From: an uncultured Schlesneria sp.
GTDB taxonomy: Bacteria; Planctomycetota; Planctomycetia; Planctomycetales; Planctomycetaceae
Reading direction: 5' to 3'
Assembly (NCBI GenBank): GCA_903840265.1
Contig: CAIMFH010000042.1
Location: 1 to 58,280 of the forward strand
DNA length: 58,280 nt
The position numbers were made by a program, and so were the translations under genes. A model generated the notes under the pieces. The model did no database searches and was not told where the DNA came from. It saw only the letters and a program-made list of their open reading frames with translations. Position 1 is the first letter of the stretch, and every line of letters starts with the position of its first letter. Positions 35,092-44,652 of the stretch are shown piece by piece.

Positions 35092-35702
35092 CGCGTCTCT
35101 CCTTGCCTCGCCCGGGTCCACCGCGACCAAATATGCGGGGGGTAGGCCACCGTATCCAAGACATATTCAAGACGTCAAGCAGTAACGAGGATAGCGGCAC
35201 CATTCTACCAGTACAACCGGAAGCGGATTCAATCTCTGGAAGCGAATGAAAGAACACACTCCGGCAGTCCTCGGAAACTGAACTAGTCGCGATTCCCGGC
35301 GGCGCGATTCGGTTGGGGTGGGTTGGATGATTCGACAAAAAAGGCCAGCCGGGGACGAATCCACAACTGGCCATCGAGCCCCGAACCTGCGCTCGAGGGG
35401 CTCGATGGATAAATAATACTTAGCCAATCCGGGGGCGAGCAATCAAAATAGCAGCCGACCAGCACCACTGCCTTGGCCATTGGTGCTGTGTTTCTCAATC
35501 AATATGCTGTACAATATTGCAAGAGTGCTGGAGTTGAATGAAGGACGAAGGTATTCGCGTGTGTTCCTACTCATCTCAGCTTGGATCGGTATTAAGCTCT
35601 CTTTGCACAATGTGTGATCCTTTTAGGACGCGGGCGAGCCGTTGTAATTTCTGTTGGTGGAATGCCGCGACCATTAACCCGGTCGCCAAGGAGAACAGTC
35701 CT
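35092..35702. other. Region between divergent kinase genes
   Basis: About 600 bp upstream of two divergent kinase genes. It contains the minus-strand terminator structure at 35337-35408 and an otherwise AT-richer stretch around 35440-35530. No coding frame is convincing. Promoters for both kinases should be here but were not pinned down. Confidence 0.5.
35337..35408 (-). terminator. Minus-strand hairpin pair with T-run
   Basis: Reading leftwards: a perfect 12-bp stem (35397-35408 with 35371-35382, CCATCGAGCCCC), then GGCCAG (35366-35371) pairing with CTGGCC (35343-35348), followed by six T (35337-35342 as A on the plus strand). No minus-strand gene ends here, so it may terminate a small RNA. 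Confidence 0.55.
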
Positions 35703-37139
35703 ATGGATCATCCGGTCCGCATCATCATCGTGGAGGACAAATCCGATGATGCTGAAATGGTGATTCGTGCCTTGCGGAACAGCGGACTGAATCCGACGTG
35801 GGAACGAGTCGAAACTGCCGAGAAGCTGCGGACGGCGCTCGCGAACTGCCCGTGGGATGCCGTTCTGTCGGATTACGCCTTGAATGTGTTTGGGGCCGAG
35901 GCTGGTCTCGACACCGTTCGGGAAACCGACCCGGACCTCCCATTCATTGTCGTTTCGGGAACGGTCGGTGAAGACATCGCTGTCCAGATGATGCGTGCCG
36001 GAGCTAACGACTATGTCCTAAAAGACGCGCTGACTGGACTGGCACCTGCCCTCGTCCGGGAGTTGCGAGAAGTGGAGATTCGCCGGGCTCTGAAGCAGGC
36101 GGAAAAGGCGATGCGGGCGAGTGAAATTCGCTACCGCCGACTGTTCGAGGCGGCTCAGGATGGCATCCTGATCGTCGATGTGGCGTCGGGACAAATTCTC
36201 GATGCCAACCCTTTCCTGACTGACATGCTCGGTTACCAACTCGACGAATTGATGGGGAAAGAATTGTGGCAGATTGGTCTGTTCCAGGACATTGAAAGTA
36301 ATAAGTCGGCGTTTCGTACGCTCCTGGAACAGGGCTATGTCCGCTATGATGACCTCCCACTTGCGACCAAGGACGGTCGCCAGATCGAAGTCGAGTTCGT
36401 CAGCAACAGTTACGATGCCGGTGACGTTCGTGTGATCCAGTGCAATATTCGGGACATCACCGCGCGAAAACGGTCAGAGAGGGCGTTGCGAATGAGCGAG
36501 GAGCGACAGCGGACGCTGCTCGCCCAACTGACTCTCCAGATCGACCGTATGCCGCTGGCTTACCTGTTGAGTGGACCGGACGGCCGGTATACACGCTGGA
36601 ACCCCGCCGCAGAGCACATTTTCGGATACATGGAGGCCGAGGTTCTTGGACAGCTTCCGTCCGAAACCATCGTGCCACCCCAGTCCGAAGCAGTCGTAGC
36701 GGAAATCTTCGCTCAACTTGCGGTGGGGGACATGAACGCGCACGGTAGATGCGAGAATCGCACGAAAGCGGGGCGGATGATTGACTGCGAGTGGCACAAC
36801 ACGCCGTTGTTCAGCCCTGACGGCGTTTTTCAGGGCGTTCTCTCGCTCGCGCAAGACGTAACTTCCCGTCGGCAGGCCGAGAAAGCTCTCCAACTGCGCG
36901 ACCAAGCCATGCAGGCGGCGACCCAGGGACTGTTGATCACAGACTCGGCTCATGTGGACAATCCGATCATTTATGTCAGTCCTGGCTTCGAACGAATTAC
37001 CGGGTATGTGTCGGAAGAAGTGGTCGGCCGCAACTGTCGGTTTCTTCAAGGCGCGGACACTTCCCCGGTTGCAGTTGCCCAGTTGCGCGAAGCGATCCGG
37101 GCCGAAGAGCCGTGCACCGTCGAACTGGTGAACTGGTGA
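35703..37139 (+). pseudogene. LOV-type hybrid histidine kinase 2, sensory half (frameshifted)
   Basis: 478 residues from ATG 35703, with AAGGAG upstream. Receiver domain about 5-125 ('[15 protein letters not shown]', '[15 protein letters not shown]'). PAS about 140-255 and another about 265-395. Last comes a LOV domain: '[20 protein letters not shown]' in part, and GRNCRFLQG, where Cys445 is the flavin-adduct cysteine of blue-light LOV sensors. The LOV domain is cut at 'CTVELVN' because GAACTGGT is tandemly duplicated (37122-37129, 37130-37137), which gives Trp-stop. Without one copy the text runs on as '[16 protein letters not shown]' into the kinase at 37140-38410. The intact protein would be about 900 residues. 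Confidence 0.85.
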
Positions 37140-38410
37140 ACTATCGCAAGGACGGGACGTTTTTCTGGAATGAATTGTCGGTCTCTCCTGTTCGGAATTC
37201 GGCTGGCCAACTGACACACTTCGTCGGAGTTCAGGTGGACGTGACCGCGCGGCGCAAATTGGAAGAGCAGTTTCGCCAGGCCCAGAAGATGGAAGCATTC
37301 GGGCAACTTGCCGGTGGCGTGGCCCACGATTTCAACAACCTGCTCACCATCATCAACGGGTACTGCGAAGTGCTTCTGGAGAGACTTCCGGAGGGTGATT
37401 CGTCGCGGAATCTGATCAACGAAATCGATAAGGCTGGCAGGCGTTCCGCGAGTCTCACTCGGCAACTTCTGGCGTTTAGTCGCCAGCAGATCCTGGCTCC
37501 GCGGGCCCTGAACCTGAATGATATCGTGACCGAAACCGAGAAGATGCTCCGGCGGCTGATCGGTGAGGATGTCGCGCTGTCTATCACGCTGGACTCTGCG
37601 CTGTGGGCAGTCCGGGCCGATCCTGGGCAAGTCGAGCAGGTGTTGCTCAACTTGTCGGTGAACGCACGCGACGCAATGCCCAAGGGGGGCCGCTTGACCA
37701 TCGAGACTCACAACATCGATTTGGATGAGACTTACACTCGGACCCATGCCGACTCCTGCGGCGGACCGCACGTTCTTCTAAGCGTCACGGACACTGGGGG
37801 TGGAATGCCGCCGGAAGTGCAAGCGAGGGCGTTTGAGCCGTTCTTTACCACCAAGGGGTTGGGCCAAGGGACCGGGTTGGGATTGGCCACCGTGTTCGGG
37901 ATCGTCACGCAGAGCGGCGGCCACATTGCCATAGAGAGCGAAGTCAGTGTCGGTTCCACGTTCAAAGTGTACCTTCCCAAAGTCGAACAGCAGCCGGAAC
38001 GCCTGAATTCCCCGTCACGCAATGTCACTCGCCGGCGCGGAACAGAAACGGTGCTTTTCGCGGAAGACGAGGCCGGTGTGCGACAATTAATGAGCCGCAT
38101 TCTGGCCAGGAGTGGATATCTGGTTCTGGAAGCTGCAGACGGCAACGAGGCCGTGCGAATTGCCGCCGCGCATTGCGGGCCGATTCATCTGCTGATCACC
38201 GATGTCGTCATGCCCGGGGCCAGTGGGCTGGACGTATCCAATCAAATCGCCATGCGACACCCTGAGGCGCGCGTGTTGTTTATTTCCGGGCACACTGATG
38301 ATGCCGTTATCCGACACGATGTGTTGCGCGAGAGAGTGAATTTTCTCCAGAAACCGTTTTCGCCGTCTGATCTGGAGCGCAAAGTGCGTGAGATACTTGA
38401 TGGAGAGTGA
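37112..38410 (+). pseudogene. LOV-type hybrid histidine kinase 2, kinase and receiver half
   Basis: Meaningful sequence starts at about 37138 with the end of the LOV domain ('[19 protein letters not shown]'). HisKA follows with H-box '[20 protein letters not shown]', N-box '[16 protein letters not shown]', G-boxes '[12 protein letters not shown]' and '[15 protein letters not shown]', and a C-terminal receiver ('[14 protein letters not shown]', '[16 protein letters not shown]', '[14 protein letters not shown]'). Kinase residues are intact. Expression as a separate protein would need an internal start; the frame opens near 37112 but has no ribosome binding site. Related to kinase 1 (same order and similar text), so they are probably paralogues. 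Confidence 0.85.
37122..37137 (+). repeat. 8-bp tandem duplication inside the LOV domain
   Basis: GAACTGGT is present twice without spacer (37122-37129, 37130-37137). It shifts the frame and creates TGA at 37137. Removal of one copy restores a single open frame from 35703 to 38410. Confidence 0.95.
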
Positions 38411-38479
38411 TCAGCGTGCGCAGCAGTCCGCGGCCAGCGGGTCGCCTGCTACGAATTGAAAGCGTCGATTGGCATGGCC

Positions 38480-39109
38480 TCATGGCACGGTCCCAGTGGA
38501 ATTGGCGGCATTTTCCCGCACCAGTTCTCGTTCGGCGGACTTCAGGCAGTCAGGACAAATGCCATGACTGAACGTCGTCTTGAGATGCGTGCTGAGGTAG
38601 GAATCGACCTGTTGCCAATAGTTGTGATCATCACGGATTTTTTTGCAATAGCAGCAGATTGGCAGCAATCCCTGAAGGTATTTGACCTGCGCGAGGGATT
38701 CTTCCACTTCACGGACGCGTTCCATGAGCGTTGTTTGCAATTCCAGAATGCGCCGTCCCTGCTGGATGCGGGCATGCAGTTCTGCGCGATCGAATGGCTT
38801 TGTGACATAGTCGTCTGCGCCACATTCCAGACCTTCGACAATGTGATCTTTCCCTGATTTGGCCGTTAGCAAAATCAGGTACGGGCGGCTTCCAGTTGGC
38901 GTTGCTCGGAGCTGGCGGCAGACGTCGATGCCATCCATCTCGGGCATCATCCAATCGAGAATGGCGAGCCGCGGCGCATTTTCTGACTGCAGAAGCCGGC
39001 ATGCCGCCCTGCCGTCCGTTACGGTGACAACGCTGTACCCCCAGTTGCTCAATGATTGTCCCAGTATTCGTCGGGACACGGCTTCATCGTCAGCTATCAA
39101 GATTTGCAT
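38480..39109 (-). CDS. Response regulator with Cys-rich C-terminal module
   Basis: 209 residues from ATG 39109. The receiver domain (about 1-120) has 'ILIADDEAVSRRIL', phospho-Asp in 'LAILDWMMPEMDGID', and 'YVTKPFDRAELHARI'. A short coiled coil (about 125-150) leads to a C-terminal module 'LLPICCYCKKIRDD' and 'FSHGICPDCLKSA', a Cys motif found at the end of some stand-alone regulators and of PAS proteins; its ligand is unknown, possibly a metal. No DNA-binding domain. The start overlaps the stop of the next upstream gene by 13 bases, so it is translated from the same operon as the HD-GYP-like regulator, Hpt protein and LOV kinase 3. Confidence 0.88.
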   Translation of the reverse strand: MQILIADDEAVSRRILGQSLSNWGYSVVTVTDGRAACRLLQSENAPRLAILDWMMPEMDGIDVCRQLRATPTGSRPYLILLTAKSGKDHIVEGLECGADDYVTKPFDRAELHARIQQGRRILELQTTLMERVREVEESLAQVKYLQGLLPICCYCKKIRDDHNYWQQVDSYLSTHLKTTFSHGICPDCLKSAERELVRENAANSTGTVP

Positions 39110-40296
39110 GTGAAAGTTCCCACGCGCGTTGGCACACTGTTTGAATGGATTTCGGTAAGGTGCGCCGGGATAAAGACTCGGATAGCGTCGCGCAGGGTGC
39201 CATTCATGGTATGGTTGATCAGGCGGGTCAGCATCGCCGCTGAAATCTGCTGGCCCTTGCGGACCAGGACGACTCCTGACTTGTTCAGCAGATCTTCGGC
39301 CAGGATCATCTGACATCGCAATTCAGCCACGGATACGACACGCGATGCATACCTGCTGGCATCTTCGGGAAGTTGTTCCATCGCGCGCAGCACAGTGGGG
39401 GCATAGCATCCCACACGTTCTCGCAATCGTTCCAATGCCTGGCCTCGGTGCAAACCTTGTGACTCCAATTCTTCGCAGTCAAGAGCCACCTTGAGAATGG
39501 TCGCCCCGAGCAGGGACAAGGAATCGTCCCCAGCCGATTCTTCGATTTGACTGTCATACCGGCGATTTTGGTGAAAGACCATTTGCGCAACCGATTCCAA
39601 TCGTGGAATCTTGCAAATCAGATCCCCACCCACTTTGGCATGCAATTCAAACTGTGTTCGCTCTTCCTTCGTCATTGCATGTCCGGAGTGAAACTTTGCC
39701 AGAAGGGCTTCGGGAACGGCAATGCAACCAATTTGGGAGAGCATCCCTGCGATTTCCAGCAACCACGGATTCGGAACATGCAGCACTTCTCCCAGTTGTT
39801 GAACAAGTCGTCGAATTCGTGACGCTTTTCCAAATGCCGCAGGACTGACTAAGGAAAGAACTTCCGTGAGTACTTCAATGCTGCCGCGCAGCGTCTGTTC
39901 GAGAAGTACCTTCTCAGCCGTAAGCAGATGATGTTGTTCGACGCCCGATCGAATCGCCGTCAACAGATCGGCCCGCGGGCAGGGTTTGGTCAGGAAGCAG
40001 AAAATGCGGCCTTCGTTCACGGCGGTGACAGCGGAATTCAGGTCAGTTTGACCTGTTAACAACATGCGAACGCTGTCGGGAGCCAACGTGCGGGCACGAG
40101 CCAGAAACTGGGCACCGTTCATGTTCGGCATTCCCAAGTCCGAGACGATAACTGCGAACGGCCCGCTCTCTTGAATGGATGCCACTCCAAGCATTCCGCT
40201 GGTCGCAATCGAAAGTTCATATTCGTCGTTCAATTGCAGGGAATACAGTGCCAGCATGCTCGGTTCATCGTCGACGAGCAGAATGCGCTCTTTCAC
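39097..40296 (-). CDS. Response regulator with degenerate HD-GYP-like domain
   Basis: 399 residues from GTG 40296 ('MKERILLVDDEPSML'); ATG 40329 would overlap the Hpt gene. Receiver about 1-115 ('VIVSDLGMPNMNGAQFL', 'CFLTKPCPRADLL'). The middle region resembles HD-GYP ('FELHAKVGGDLICKIPRLESV'). However, the HD pair is replaced ('AGMLSQIGCIAVPEALL' where LLHDIG is usual), the later HHE is HQN, and GYP is missing. It is therefore unlikely to degrade cyclic-di-GMP and may act as a scaffold. Coupled to the regulator downstream. Confidence 0.8.
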   Translation of the reverse strand: MKERILLVDDEPSMLALYSLQLNDEYELSIATSGMLGVASIQESGPFAVIVSDLGMPNMNGAQFLARARTLAPDSVRMLLTGQTDLNSAVTAVNEGRIFCFLTKPCPRADLLTAIRSGVEQHHLLTAEKVLLEQTLRGSIEVLTEVLSLVSPAAFGKASRIRRLVQQLGEVLHVPNPWLLEIAGMLSQIGCIAVPEALLAKFHSGHAMTKEERTQFELHAKVGGDLICKIPRLESVAQMVFHQNRRYDSQIEESAGDDSLSLLGATILKVALDCEELESQGLHRGQALERLRERVGCYAPTVLRAMEQLPEDASRYASRVVSVAELRCQMILAEDLLNKSGVVLVRKGQQISAAMLTRLINHTMNGTLRDAIRVFIPAHLTEIHSNSVPTRVGTFTCKS

Positions 40297-40309
40297 GATT
40301 GATCTGCTT

Positions 40310-40828
40310 TCATTCCTGCGAAGACACATTTGTTCTGGTCACGACGACGATCTCAGTTTCCGGGTTTGCGGAACGTTCCAATGATGGCTCTCGCTCGATA
40401 AATGTCGCTAGCGCGGCATGAAGTTGTTGCACGGCATCTTCAAGAACACCGTAGGAAACTTCAGCCTCTGCAAACTTTTGTTCCAAACCAAGGCGTTCAA
40501 GCTTTTGAGCTTCGTCAAATGATCTGCCATTTCCGAAATTCGAGAGAGCGCCCTTGAAAGCATGCGCAGCACGATTCAAACCCGTCGCGTCGCGCCCGAA
40601 GATCGCACCGCGAATCGTCGCTAGTGCGCGGGGAAAATCGGCAGCGAAGATCTCAATCAAATCGCTCAAGAACGTCAGGTCGCCGTCCACACGATCCAGC
40701 AACTGCAATCGATCCAAGTCGCTCTCACTTGCCTTGTCCGGAATTCCCGCCGAGAATTTGGTGGAAGGCCAATTCTGACGATACAGATCATCGCATCGCG
40801 CAGCCACGTTTGAATTCATTTCAGACAC
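40310..40828 (-). CDS. Hpt (histidine phosphotransfer) domain protein
   Basis: 172 residues. The helical Hpt motif is 'LNRAAHAFKGALSNFGNG', with the His flanked by 'FKG', preceded by 'FLSDLIEIFAADFPRALATI'. It relays phosphate between a kinase and response regulators. Ten bases separate it from the LOV kinase 3 stop and about 13 bases from the next gene, so the order kinase, Hpt, two regulators forms a compact phosphorelay operon. Confidence 0.88.
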   Translation of the reverse strand: MSEMNSNVAARCDDLYRQNWPSTKFSAGIPDKASESDLDRLQLLDRVDGDLTFLSDLIEIFAADFPRALATIRGAIFGRDATGLNRAAHAFKGALSNFGNGRSFDEAQKLERLGLEQKFAEAEVSYGVLEDAVQQLHAALATFIEREPSLERSANPETEIVVVTRTNVSSQE

Positions 40829-40838
40829 AATTATGCTC

Positions 40839-42140
40839 TCAATTCAGGTGAAGGTAGACCTTCTGCGCGAGTATCGGCTCCCGCAGACTGTTGTTAGACG
40901 AAGTGGGAATCGGATGGGCGACCGCATCAGCACTGTGAATTGGAAAATAAACTTTGAACAACGTTCCCAAACCAGGCTCGCTGTCAACGTCGATGTGACC
41001 GTGCGACTGCTTGACAATTCCAAATACCGTGGCGAGGCCCAACCCGGTCCCTTTGTCAGGAGTTTTCGTCGTGAAGAATGGCTCAAAGATCTGGCCTAAT
41101 GCCGATTTGTCGATGCCACAACCTGAGTCACTTACGGCGAGGAGTACGTAGCAACCTGGACGAGATTCGGAATGCGTAGCGCAGTCGTTCAAATCCAATT
41201 CGACGCACATTGTTTCGATCGCGAGCTTTCCGCCATGAGGCATTGCATCACGAGCGTTCAGACACAGGTTCAAAACGACCTGCTCCAATTGACCTCGATC
41301 GGCCTTAATCGCTGGCCGATCCGTACTGAGCTCGAAGGCGATATCAATGTCTTCGCCGATTAGCCGCGTGAGCATGTTTTCCAGGCTCATAATGACCGCA
41401 TTCAAGTCCAGCACAATCGGTTCGAGGATTTGCCCGCGGCTGAACGCCAGCAACTGATGTGTCAACGCCGCCGCACGATCGCCTGCAAGCTTGATCTGCT
41501 CCGCAAAGTCGGCGTGTGGATCATCTTTTGAGAGTTGCTCGAGCAGCAACTCACTGTATCCGTTGATGATTGTCAGAATGTTGTTGAAATCATGAGCGAT
41601 TCCACCTGTCAGACGTCCGACCGCTTCCAGTTTTTGCATCTGATTCAACTGGCGTTCCAATCGTCGCCGCTCGGTAACGTCTGTTTGCGTGCCTGCAAAA
41701 TGTGTCACTCGGCCATTGTCGTCGTGAATCGGCGAAATGGAGAGTTCGTTTCAGAACGGCATACCGTCCTTGCGATAATTGATCAGATCCGCGGTGAATG
41801 GTTGTCCGTCCTGAATCGCTTGCCGAAGTCGAGCCATGACCTCACGGTCGGTGCCAGGACCTTGCAGGAACCGGCAGTTCCGCCCCAATACCTCCACAGA
41901 AGTGTATCCCGTCAACCGTTCAAAGCTGGGGCTGGCATAGACGATCGGGTTGTCTGATTGCAACGCATCCGTGATCACAATGCCCTGTGTGAAAGCTTTG
42001 ATGGCTCGCCCGCACAATCGCAATTTCGCGTCGGCTTCATATCGACTGGTGATGTCTTCAGCAACGGAAGTCACTTCCGTGAACCTGTTGTTACTATCAG
42101 CCAGGGGCGTATTGATCCGTTCAAGTATCGAGACGGCCAT
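40839..42140 (-). pseudogene. LOV histidine kinase 3, interrupted by an in-frame TGA
   Basis: ATG 42140 with AAAGGA upstream. The protein opens with the tail of a PAC motif ('NRFTEVTSVAEDITSRYEAD'), so an earlier PAS is lost or very short. A LOV domain follows with 'IVYASPSFERLTGYTSVEVL' and GRNCRFLQG (Cys89). At 41753-41751 the codon after 'NYRKDGMPF' is TGA, where the paralogue and the family have Trp (FWNELS). The same frame continues without error through 'NELSISPIHDDNGRVTHF', H-box 'GGIAHDFNNILTIINGYSEL', N-box 'QVVLNLCLNARDAM' and G-boxes 'VSDSGCGIDKSA' and '[13 protein letters not shown]' to 40839. No receiver. One G-to-A change explains the loss. Readthrough of TGA is an alternative. 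Confidence 0.85.
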
Positions 42141-42186
42141 GCGACGTCCTTTCTCCGGTAACTTCTGATGCAGGCCAGCGACGGGA

Positions 42187-43950
42187 TCATTCAGATCGAT
42201 GTATCAGACGGAGTACCTCGGATGCCCGTTCATGGATTTCCTGATCCGAAGAATTCACAAGTGTGCTGATGCGCCGATCGGCATACTCGCGCCACCCATA
42301 GGTTTTGAAGAGGGCGTAGGCAGACTCTACAGCTTCCAACCCGCGTGTCGTGGAGGCGAGTGTCACCAGGCGCGGGCCAGCAATCTGAGCTGGACTTCCC
42401 AATTGCTGAATGGACTTCCAGGCTGCAATTCTCTCGAAGGCCGGCTGATCAGGCATCAATTCTGCGATTACACGCAGAGCGACTTCCGGTTGCTCGTGAT
42501 TGGCGAGAAGAGACATGGCCAGGTGCCATCGGCTGTCATTGTCGGCTTGCGTGTTGGCGCGAAACAGCGCTGATTGATTCAAGAGGTGCCCGGGCGTTGC
42601 CGGATTCGGCATCCAGTTCGCCGCAACCAGGTCGACCTTGTGGGCGGCAAAAGTGTCGACCGACAGCGCGACTTGGGACGGAGCCGTTGCCGTCCGTAAT
42701 GTTGCAGGTTCGGCCAGCACAGTAGAGATCGGAGGCGGGCTGATCACAGCCCCGCTCGACATCGCACTGCGCTCCTTCAGTGAACCCGCTTCAGCGACAC
42801 GCTCGTTCTGGACCGGTATCAATTGTGGTCCAGGGCGCGCGAAGGCGACCGAGCGAAGCTTGGTGCCGTCACCCCATTCGTGCGGCATGTCCGTATCATT
42901 GTCGCTAACCGCCACGGTGGAATGTCGGGCCAACTCGTGATGCAGATATCCGTCACGTGTCTCTGCACCCGAATTCATCACCTTGACCCATTTTCCCGCA
43001 GGTTCTCTGGGTGGATTGTGACGAAGATCCTCAGGTGCTGCCGTTGCAATTTCGGATTCCGACGACGAACCAATTTGAACTAGTTCCTGAACACGCGTGG
43101 TCGTCCCGTCAAACGCATTTGTGGCAAGACCTTCCTTCGATTGAACGGATGGTGACAGCTGAACTGCTCGACTGGAATTCACACTGCTGAGGATTGTCAA
43201 TCCAATGTCATCGGTCACGGTCTCACCGTCTCGAACCGCGATCCCCAGGTTCGAAAGATTGCTTGGAGATGGCGAGCCCATTTTCGGCAAGTCGGCCAGT
43301 TGGACGATTGCTTCGGCGGCCTTTGCATTGTGAGGATCTAGCAGTACGGCCTTTTCAAATGCACTCCGCCCCTCCTCAATCTTCCCGTGCTGGATGAGCG
43401 TAAATCCAAGGCAAACCAACGCACCCACTTCATCGTCGCCTTGACGGAACAGGCGATGTGCCGTCGAGACGTCGCCTGAGGCAACAAGCGCCATGGCCAG
43501 GTTGGCCTGAATGCGCGGATGTGTCGGATTGAGTTCCTGCGCCTGTCGAAGTGTCTCAACCGCCTGCGCAAAATTTCCTGCAAGGTATTCCACAAACCCG
43601 ACATCTCCGAGTACATCTGTGTTTTGCGGAGCAAGCTCGCGAGCCCTTTTCAGGTGTCGGAGTGCTTCTTCCTTGTTACCTCGCTTTTGAGCAATGATAC
43701 CGAGTCGCTGGTGAGCCTCGTAACGATTTGGAAATCGCCTGGCCAAATCCTGATAACTCTGCTCGGCCTGCACAAGTTCGCTTTGTTGTTCCAGCAACCG
43801 GGCATTCGAATTCTGCTTCTGGAAACGAGTTCGCTCCCCAGGCATTGCTGCGACGACTGACGCGGGAAGCTGCAGAGTCCTGCAACCGGTTGCCGTGCAT
43901 AGCACGAGCAGGCAACTCAGCCAGCCGGGTCCGTAGTAAAGACCGTTCAT
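42187..43950 (-). CDS. TPR-repeat lipoprotein (TadD-like)
   Basis: 587 residues with a lipoprotein signal 'LLVLCTATGC' (Cys23). Residues about 55-245 contain tetratricopeptide repeats ('AEQSYQDLARRFPNRYEAH', 'EALRHLKRARELAPQNTDVL', 'AVETLRQAQELNPTHPRIQ'). The second half (about 245-430) is low-complexity and polar, followed by a helical C-terminal region. The position in a run with a CpaC-like secretin and a CpaD-like lipoprotein suggests a TadD-type pilus assembly lipoprotein, although it is longer than usual. The LOV kinase 3 gene starts 46 bp downstream. Confidence 0.8.
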   Translation of the reverse strand: MNGLYYGPGWLSCLLVLCTATGCRTLQLPASVVAAMPGERTRFQKQNSNARLLEQQSELVQAEQSYQDLARRFPNRYEAHQRLGIIAQKRGNKEEALRHLKRARELAPQNTDVLGDVGFVEYLAGNFAQAVETLRQAQELNPTHPRIQANLAMALVASGDVSTAHRLFRQGDDEVGALVCLGFTLIQHGKIEEGRSAFEKAVLLDPHNAKAAEAIVQLADLPKMGSPSPSNLSNLGIAVRDGETVTDDIGLTILSSVNSSRAVQLSPSVQSKEGLATNAFDGTTTRVQELVQIGSSSESEIATAAPEDLRHNPPREPAGKWVKVMNSGAETRDGYLHHELARHSTVAVSDNDTDMPHEWGDGTKLRSVAFARPGPQLIPVQNERVAEAGSLKERSAMSSGAVISPPPISTVLAEPATLRTATAPSQVALSVDTFAAHKVDLVAANWMPNPATPGHLLNQSALFRANTQADNDSRWHLAMSLLANHEQPEVALRVIAELMPDQPAFERIAAWKSIQQLGSPAQIAGPRLVTLASTTRGLEAVESAYALFKTYGWREYADRRISTLVNSSDQEIHERASEVLRLIHRSE

Positions 43951-44019
43951 GACAATTACTCAGCAGAGGACTGTAATGTGATTGGCACACGCGAACTCAA
44001 CAGGTCATTTCAGCGAGCA

Positions 44020-44592
44020 TCAGAAGAAGCCCCCACCCAATCCGCCGGCGAAGCTACCTCCGCCCGCTCCACCTGCCGCCCCGCCGCCACTGCGACTGGT
44101 TGCCTGATTGTAGGCGCGATCGGCTTCTCCTGCGGTAAGGCCAGGAGACAAAGCGGGACCAGAAACAACGCGCGCGTTCGCATTCGCGACGCCCATCATC
44201 GTCAAAGCGACGGCAATCGCATTTCTACGTTGAGAGTCAATTGTCGGGCAAGCAACGTAGCACGGGTCGTCCGGTGATATTTCCGCTGATGCATGTTCGA
44301 CGATGATTGGGAATGAAACCTGAGCTGCCCGGGCGGCAATCTGGCGGAGATGTGATTCGCCTTCGGGATTCAGTCGGCAAGTCCCCTGGACGAACTCGTG
44401 TTCGTAGACGACGAAGTCACTGGCTTCGCCGTTCTCCTCCTGCATCATCAAACTCGATTGCACCGTGGCACCCAACCGTGCCGGTGGTTCAGGAATCGGT
44501 GCAGGAACTGCGACGTAGTTTCGGACACACCCGGAAGTGCTCACACTGACAACGGCAGCCGACAGTACGACAATCGACCTGATGATGGACAT
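44020..44592 (-). CDS. CpaD-like pilus lipoprotein
   Basis: 190 residues from ATG 44592, giving the lipoprotein signal 'IVVLSAAVVSVSTSGC' (Cys22); a longer frame from 44640 lacks a good signal. The region 'LNPEGESHLRQIAARAA' and 'PCYVACPTIDSQRRNAIAVAL' is reminiscent of CpaD/OmpA-like peptidoglycan contacts. The C-terminus is glycine-rich ('GGGAAGGAGGGSFAGGLGGG'). Assigned partly by position next to the secretin. Confidence 0.65.
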   Translation of the reverse strand: MSIIRSIVVLSAAVVSVSTSGCVRNYVAVPAPIPEPPARLGATVQSSLMMQEENGEASDFVVYEHEFVQGTCRLNPEGESHLRQIAARAAQVSFPIIVEHASAEISPDDPCYVACPTIDSQRRNAIAVALTMMGVANANARVVSGPALSPGLTAGEADRAYNQATSRSGGGAAGGAGGGSFAGGLGGGFF

Positions 44593-44652
44593 GCCAGTTC
44601 TTTCTGAATTGCATCGAACGGAACAGTCGACAACTGACAATTCACATGTGCA

